A DNA stretch of 64,000 bases. Source: Spirosoma telluris (lineage in GTDB: Bacteria; Bacteroidota; Bacteroidia; Cytophagales; Spirosomataceae). The stretch is from assembly GCA_003259005.1 (NCBI GenBank), contig QLII01000001.1, positions 8,594,029 to 8,658,028 on the forward strand, read 5' to 3'. The first letter of the stretch is position 1, and each line of letters opens with the position of its first letter. Shown one piece after another: positions 58,904 through 64,000 of the stretch. The notes under the pieces were generated by a model, which had not been told where the DNA came from, ran no database searches, and was given only the letters and a program-made list of their open reading frames with translations. A program made the position numbers and the translations under genes.

Positions 58904-61531
58904 ATGCGTAAGCAATTACTACTTGTACTTCTCACCCTTGGGCTCTGGATCGGTCTGACAGAAACCCAAACAACATATGCTCAGTTTGGTGGCCCTCCAG
59001 GTGGTGGCCCTGGCGGATTTAATAATCAGGACAACGGACGCAAAAAAGCTGAATTTACGGGTGTTACAGATGACGCACCTAAAGGCAACGGTAAGATCGC
59101 TGGTATTCTGGTCGATTCGACATCGGGCAAACCAGTAGAGTTTGCAACCATTGCCCTCATGAACGTAAAAACCAACAAACCCATCGACGGTACAACGTCG
59201 GATGCAAAAGGGAGTTTCTCACTTTCTAAACTGGCACCGGGAGAATACCGACTTCAATACTCATTTATCGGCTATAAAACCCGCGATTCCAAACCGTTTA
59301 CGGTTGTGAAAGGCACCGATCTTAACCTGGGATCAATTAAACTCCCCGCTGATATACGCATGCTCGGGGAAGTGGTTGTAACCGGGAATGCCGCCCTCAT
59401 CGAAGAGAAAGTGGATCGACTGGTTTTCAATGCCGATAAGGACATTACAGCCAAAGGGGGTGATGCTTCGGATGTGTTGAAGCGCGTACCCATGCTATCG
59501 GTCGATCTGGATGGCAACGTTAGCCTGCGCGGAAGTTCCAACATTCGGGTACTGATCAATAACAAACCATCGACCATCGTAGCCGCCAACGTAGCCGATG
59601 CACTGAAACAACTGCCTGCCGACATGATTAAATCGGTGGAAGTGATTACGAGTCCATCGGCCAAGTACGATGCCGAAGGAGCCGCCGGTATTATCAATAT
59701 CATCACTAAAAAGAACACCCTGCACGGTCTGACCCTGAATGTAGACGCTGGAGCGGGTTTGCGGGCCTCTAACCTGGGCCTGAATGGATCGTATCGGCAG
59801 GGAAAACTGGGCATTACCCTGGGTGGTTTTGGCCGGGCCATGTATAACCGGGCTTCATCGACTTTAGATCAGACGACACTGTCGGGTGGGCAGTCCATAC
59901 GAACCAGCCAGGCGGGTACAGCCTTCGATAAACCCATATTTGGTCAGTATACGCTGGGGTTTGATTATGATCTGGCGAAGAATCAGTCATTGTCTGCCAA
60001 CGTTCGCTACGGTACCCGGAATTTTATTCAGCAGCAACAACAACTAACCAGTACGTTTGCGAACGAAGCGTTGGTGAACATGACCAATCGGGATGTAAAC
60101 CGGAAAGACCTGTCCAATTCGGTCGATATGAATCTGGATTATGTTCGTACGTTTAAGCCTCAGCAGGAGTGGAGTATTTCTACTCAGTACAGTCGCACAG
60201 GTTTGACGAACAACTATTTCGCCGACCTGCTGAACAACAGCACAGGGATCTTGACGGGTCGCCAGCAGAATTTGAACAACAATACCAATCAGGAAGTAAC
60301 CTTTCAATCCGATTACCAGACACCGGTCCGAAAAAATCAGCTGCTGGAATTTGGTGGCAAGGCTATTATGCGTCAGGTCGACAGCCGCTACCAATATCTG
60401 GTTGGAGGCAGTTCGGGCGAGCTTTCTTTAGATCCGACGAATCCTGCCGGATCGCTGAAATACAGTCAGAATATTGCGGCAGGCTATATTTCATACACGT
60501 ATGTGACGCCCAGCAAATACACCTTTAAAGTAGGGACACGCTACGAACACACAGGCATTACAGCAACGGCCAATGAAAATACGCCCTTAAATATTCCGGC
60601 CTATAGCAACCTTGTGCCAAGTATTAACGTATCGAAGGGGTTGAAGGGCGGTAGTACGCTCAAAGCAGCCTATAACCGACGTATTCAGCGTCCGGGTCTG
60701 CAACAATTGAATCCGAACGTAAATACCGCTAACCCATTGATGATTATGACGGGGAACCCCAACCTGAGCCCTGAATTAACCGATAATGTTGAGCTAAGTC
60801 TGAGTTCGACCATCAAGAAAACGTACCTGAACGCAGCCGTTTTCGGACGGTTAACCAACAACGCGATTTCACAGGTTCGTATTCCCGGCGACACACTACT
60901 GGGATTTGCAAAGGGAAGTATCATCACTACGTTTCAGAACCTTGGGGTGCAGCGTACCTTCGGCGCCAACGTTTTCTTCAACACGAATCTAACCTCAAAA
61001 TGGAGCCTGAACGGTGGCGTGGATGGCTACTATATGTACATGCAGGGAACAACGGCCGGGGTAGATGGAAAATCGGTAACGATCAGTAATTCAGGGATAA
61101 GCATCGGCGGTCGCCTGATGAGCCAACTCCAACTCAACAAAGGCTGGAGCGCTCAGGTGTTCAGCTTCTTCCGGGGACCAAACCCACAGTTGCAGGGTAC
61201 GATGGGTAGTTTCTATATGTACTCGCTGGGGGTTCGGAAAGACCTGGCCAGCAAACGGGGCAGTATCGGACTGGCGGCTGAGAACTTTGTGGGTAACGGG
61301 GTGACTATGCGTACTACGCTGAATTCGCCACTGCTTTCGCAGGTAAATGTCAACCATTTGTATAATTCGAACCTGAAAGTAACGTTCACCTACCGTATCG
61401 GTAAAATGACCTTTGAAGAAAACCGCCGTAAGTCTCGCTCGGTTAGCAACGACGATGTGAAAGGTGGTGAAGGTGGCGAGGGCGGTGGACAGCCCCAGCA
61501 GGCAGCACCAGCAGGGGGACGGCCAAGATAA
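58904..61531 (+). CDS. Outer membrane TonB-type receptor with carboxypeptidase-like domain
   Basis: 875 residues, intact. Signal peptide LLLVLLTLGLWIGLTETQTT, a Gly/Pro-rich stretch (FGGPPGGGPGGFNNQD), carboxypeptidase-like domain GKIAGILVDSTSGKPVEFAT, plug (EVVVTGNAALIEEKVDRLVF; VSLRGSSNIRVLINNKPSTI; AKYDAEGAAGIINIITKKNT), then the barrel. The tail GGEGGEGGGQPQQAAPAGGR is Gly-rich and unlike the aromatic end of most barrels. Family OMP_b-brl_3/TonB receptor. Ligand unknown. The upstream kinase pair is divergent and may regulate it. Confidence 0.88.
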   Translation: MRKQLLLVLLTLGLWIGLTETQTTYAQFGGPPGGGPGGFNNQDNGRKKAEFTGVTDDAPKGNGKIAGILVDSTSGKPVEFATIALMNVKTNKPIDGTTSDAKGSFSLSKLAPGEYRLQYSFIGYKTRDSKPFTVVKGTDLNLGSIKLPADIRMLGEVVVTGNAALIEEKVDRLVFNADKDITAKGGDASDVLKRVPMLSVDLDGNVSLRGSSNIRVLINNKPSTIVAANVADALKQLPADMIKSVEVITSPSAKYDAEGAAGIINIITKKNTLHGLTLNVDAGAGLRASNLGLNGSYRQGKLGITLGGFGRAMYNRASSTLDQTTLSGGQSIRTSQAGTAFDKPIFGQYTLGFDYDLAKNQSLSANVRYGTRNFIQQQQQLTSTFANEALVNMTNRDVNRKDLSNSVDMNLDYVRTFKPQQEWSISTQYSRTGLTNNYFADLLNNSTGILTGRQQNLNNNTNQEVTFQSDYQTPVRKNQLLEFGGKAIMRQVDSRYQYLVGGSSGELSLDPTNPAGSLKYSQNIAAGYISYTYVTPSKYTFKVGTRYEHTGITATANENTPLNIPAYSNLVPSINVSKGLKGGSTLKAAYNRRIQRPGLQQLNPNVNTANPLMIMTGNPNLSPELTDNVELSLSSTIKKTYLNAAVFGRLTNNAISQVRIPGDTLLGFAKGSIITTFQNLGVQRTFGANVFFNTNLTSKWSLNGGVDGYYMYMQGTTAGVDGKSVTISNSGISIGGRLMSQLQLNKGWSAQVFSFFRGPNPQLQGTMGSFYMYSLGVRKDLASKRGSIGLAAENFVGNGVTMRTTLNSPLLSQVNVNHLYNSNLKVTFTYRIGKMTFEENRRKSRSVSNDDVKGGEGGEGGGQPQQAAPAGGRPR

Positions 61532-61544
61532 ATTATCCAGTAGT

Positions 61545-61580
61545 TAAACCAATAAGACCGTCAATGGTCTTATTGGTTTA
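61545..61580 (+). terminator. 15-bp perfect hairpin after the receptor gene
   Basis: TAAACCAATAAGACC and GGTCTTATTGGTTTA, loop six bases, 13 bases after the stop. Confidence 0.88.
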
Positions 61581-61696
61581 TAATCATTATATTGCCTGTA
61601 ATACTGGCTTTTACGAAGGCCATACACGACGAATATCAACCTAGTTTTATTTCCAGTTTTACATTTAATTTTTCACCAATCCAATTCCAATCACGC

Positions 61697-62299
61697 ATGA
61701 AATCACTTGTGTTCACTGTAGCCACGTTACTTTCCTTATCGACTGCTTACGCGCAAACCTGGGGAGTAGACAAAGCTCACTCTGGCGTTGCCTTCACGGT
61801 TACTCACAATTTACTGTCAGAAGTTGATGGCAAATTCAAAACATTCGACGCTAAAATTACCTCGGCAAAGCCCGATTTGTCGGATGCCGTCTTTGAATTA
61901 ACCGCCGATGTAAACAGTATCAGTACCGAAAACGAGCGTCGGGATGGCCACCTGAAAAGCCCTGATTTTTTCGATGCTGCCAAATACCCTACCGTAACCT
62001 TCAAGAGCACATCGTTCAAGAAAGTCGAAGGTAAAAAATACAAACTGATGGGCGATCTGACCATGCACGGTGTGACGAAACCAGTTGCTCTGGATGTTAC
62101 GATGAACGGTCCTGTAGCGATGAAAGGCATGGGCGGCAAAGAACAGGAAAAAACGGGCTTTAAAGCCAGCGGTACCCTGAAACGTTCTGACTTTGGTATA
62201 GGTACGATTCCCGTTGTCGTGGTGAGTGATGAGATCGAACTCAAAGTAACGGGCGAATTCACCAAACAGGATGCTTCTGCTACGGCTGAGAAGAAGTAA
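61697..62299 (+). CDS. YceI-family secreted lipocalin-like protein
   Basis: 200 residues from MKSLVFTVATLLSLSTAYAQ (signal peptide). TWGVDKAHSGVAFTVTHNLL, ENERRDGHLKSPDFFDAAKY, GDLTMHGVTKPVALDVTMNG and SDFGIGTIPVVVVSDEIELK are the YceI signature. The family binds isoprenoid or other hydrophobic ligands in the periplasm. An in-frame start about 105 bases upstream is not needed. Confidence 0.93.
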   Translation: MKSLVFTVATLLSLSTAYAQTWGVDKAHSGVAFTVTHNLLSEVDGKFKTFDAKITSAKPDLSDAVFELTADVNSISTENERRDGHLKSPDFFDAAKYPTVTFKSTSFKKVEGKKYKLMGDLTMHGVTKPVALDVTMNGPVAMKGMGGKEQEKTGFKASGTLKRSDFGIGTIPVVVVSDEIELKVTGEFTKQDASATAEKK

Positions 62300-62318
62300 T
62301 CGACGGATATTCTTTCTA

Positions 62319-62360
62319 CAAAACACCCTGATTTGTGTCTTATCAAGTCAGGGTGTTTTG
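62319..62360. terminator. 13-bp hairpin after the YceI gene
   Basis: CAAAACACCCTGA and TCAGGGTGTTTTG, loop 16 bases, 20 bases downstream of the stop. Confidence 0.8.
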
Positions 62361-62453
62361 TGTCCTGGCTAAATAAAGCGAACTGGATAAGAATAGCGCC
62401 AGTCCTTTCGTACTTCTGGATAATGCTGTTTTACTACTGGAGCCAATAAACTT

Positions 62454-62747
62454 ATGATTCGACATACTGTTGTTTTTACCCTTAAGGATCAAAAAACGCC
62501 GTTGGAAGCGCCTGATTTCTTTGCCGCTGCGCTGAAATTAGCGGCTATTCCGGGGGTGCAAAACTTTGAATGCCTTCGGCAGGTCGGTAAGAAAAATAAA
62601 TTTGATTTTGGGCTATCAATGGAATTTGCGAGCGCTGCGCTGTATGAAACCTATAACAATCACCCGGATCACGTTCAGTTTGTACAGCAATATTGGTTGA
62701 ATGAGGTCGATGATTTTCTGGAAATAGATTACGAACCTTTGATCTGA
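62454..62747 (+). CDS. Dabb-domain (stress-responsive A/B barrel) protein
   Basis: 97 residues. IRHTVVFTLKDQKTPLEAPD, ALKLAAIPGVQNFECLRQVG, FDFGLSMEFASAALYETYNN and HPDHVQFVQQYWLNEVDDFL is the Dabb ferredoxin-like fold pattern. Cytoplasmic, probably dimeric; role unknown in bacteria. Confidence 0.88.
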   Translation: MIRHTVVFTLKDQKTPLEAPDFFAAALKLAAIPGVQNFECLRQVGKKNKFDFGLSMEFASAALYETYNNHPDHVQFVQQYWLNEVDDFLEIDYEPLI

Positions 62748-62932
62748 TCGTGTCTACACCGGTTCTTTCTTAATTTATCTAGTCTAATCGGGTTTTAATG
62801 GGTAATACGTACTCGTTGCCCGTTAAAAAAGATAGCGTATAATTGCCGCTAGTTTATTGGGGAATAGTATAGTAATATGCTTACATTCGTCTGTTAATCA
62901 AGGTCTTTAAAAGCCAATTGCCCTCTACAACT

Positions 62933-64000
62933 ATGAAAAAATAGTTTCCTTACTGTCTGTCGGCGTCGCTGGACTTCTGGTTCTGGCAGCGACTACTCGC
63001 CCCATTAAAAATCAATATGGGTTTGTGACAGGAACCCCCGCCATTAAGTCGATTAACGCCCTGACTTTTGGTCCCGATGGTGTTTTATTCATCGGTGATG
63101 GAAAGAGCGCAGCCGTGTTTGCTATCGACACTAAAGACGCCAATCTGGTCGACAAAGCCGCACAGGTTGATGTCAAAAACATTGATCAGAAGATTGCTGC
63201 ACTTTTGGGAACCGAAGTAAAAAACATTACGATTCAGGACATTGCCGTCAACCCGAAATCGAAGACGGTGTATTGTGCCGTGCAGCATAGCGATGGCACG
63301 CCGGTATTGCTCAAAGTAGAGGGCGATAAACTGACCGCTGTCTCGTTGAAAGATGTACCGTATTCAACCCTGGAACTAACTAACGCGCCGGCTGCAGATG
63401 CTAAAGATGGGCGGGGAGAATCCTTACGAATTGCCTCCATTTCTGATATGGGTTTTGCCGATGGCAAGTTGCTGGTGAGTGGCTTGTCGAATCAGGAGTT
63501 TGGCTCTACCTTCCGTAGTATTCCATTTCCATTTACGAGTGCACAGGAACAGGCTTCGCTCGAAATTTACCACGCGGCTCATGGTAAGTACGAAACGATG
63601 GCCCCTATTAAGACCTTCACAACCACTGAAATTAAGGGCAAAAAATACCTGCTGGCCAGCTACACATGCACTCCGCTGGTTTTGTTTCCGCTTGATGAAT
63701 TGAAAGCAGGTAGCCACGTGAAAGGACGGACGGTCGCCGAAATGGGAAGCGGTAACCAGCCGCTGGATATGGTCATCCTCAAAAAAGGCACTGAATCCTT
63801 TTTAATGATGGCCAATTCAAGTCGTCCGGTATTTAAAGTGAAATACAAAAGTATCGAAGACTATCAGGGATCATTGACAACACCCGTCGAGGAAAACTTT
63901 GCAACTGCCGGGGTTAATTTTGTTTCGCTCCCGCTGACAAACGTGACTCAACTGGACAAGCTGGATGATTCACGGATGGTATTGCTCCAGCGTCGTTCTA
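62933..64000 (+). CDS. Secreted beta-propeller-like protein, frame break at codon 3, C-terminus outside window
   Basis: The ATG at 62933 reads MKK then a stop, but adding one A to the AAAAAA run (62936-62941) gives MKKIVSLLSVGVAGLLVLAA, a signal peptide, and an open frame to the window end (over 350 residues). Strands such as SINALTFGPDGVLFIGDGKS, ITIQDIAVNPKSKTVYCAVQ and ASISDMGFADGKLLVSGLSN suggest a propeller with repeated gxDg/n-type blades. Not recognised further. Downstream, PFTSAQEQASLEIYHAAHGK and KYLLASYTCTPLVLFPLDEL also fit this class. Confidence 0.7.

Overview
The window looks like a chromosomal segment of a Bacteroidota member of the Cytophagales, most like Spirosoma and relatives. 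Evidence: TonB-dependent receptors with N-terminal carboxypeptidase-like domains, LytS/LytTR regulators, a Bacteroidota-type promoter (TTGG, 20 bases, TACCTTTG) before the histidine leader, few Shine-Dalgarno sites, and a complete bacterial rhamnose pathway. Genus is inferred, not proven. Base composition is near 50% GC except for an AT-rich patch around 35.6-36.9 kb.

Layout. 0-1.5 kb: a secreted TPR/PD40 protein (cut by the window edge) and queE, reverse strand. 1.5-8 kb: histidine operon with a leader peptide, hisG, hisD, a class V aminotransferase, a peptide deformylase, an Xre-RES toxin-antitoxin pair and hisC. 8-14.2 kb: outer membrane protein, AddA/UvrD-like helicase-nuclease, PAP2 phosphatase, DUF3784 protein, metF. 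14.4-23.8 kb: L-rhamnose utilisation (rhaT, RhaAD fusion, rhaI, rhaB, GH105 hydrolase, rhaM), interrupted by an IS110-family element. 23.8-35.3 kb: secreted proteins, a PaoABC-type molybdenum aldehyde oxidoreductase, a Tat-exported serine hydrolase, an amidase, an M14 peptidase and an NTF2-like protein. 35.3-38.7 kb: small protein, AT-rich DUF4365 gene, DUF2442 gene, glnS. 39.2-45 kb: tripartite RND efflux operon. 45-64 kb: metallo-hydrolase, histidine kinases, cupin, a TonB receptor/BNR/DUF5602 cluster, an alcohol dehydrogenase-esterase pair, a LytTR two-component system, a large TonB-type receptor, YceI, Dabb and a partial secreted propeller protein.

Two global features stand out. First, 23 genes are split by a total of 31 frame breaks. 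Every one is repaired by adding a single base, and nearly all lie in G/C homopolymers, so they are most likely sequence errors and not pseudogenes; coordinates here span each whole repaired gene. Second, many gene borders carry a long inverted repeat (12-41 bp arms) belonging to several sequence families.

The most interesting object is the IS110-family element at 18156-19413. Removing it in silico restores a 41-bp palindrome (one mismatch). Its 5' non-coding part folds into three hairpins; one loop carries a 10-base copy of the left target flank and the reverse complement of the right junction, and the next carries an 8-base copy of the element's right end. This is what a bridge RNA with target- and donor-binding loops should look like.
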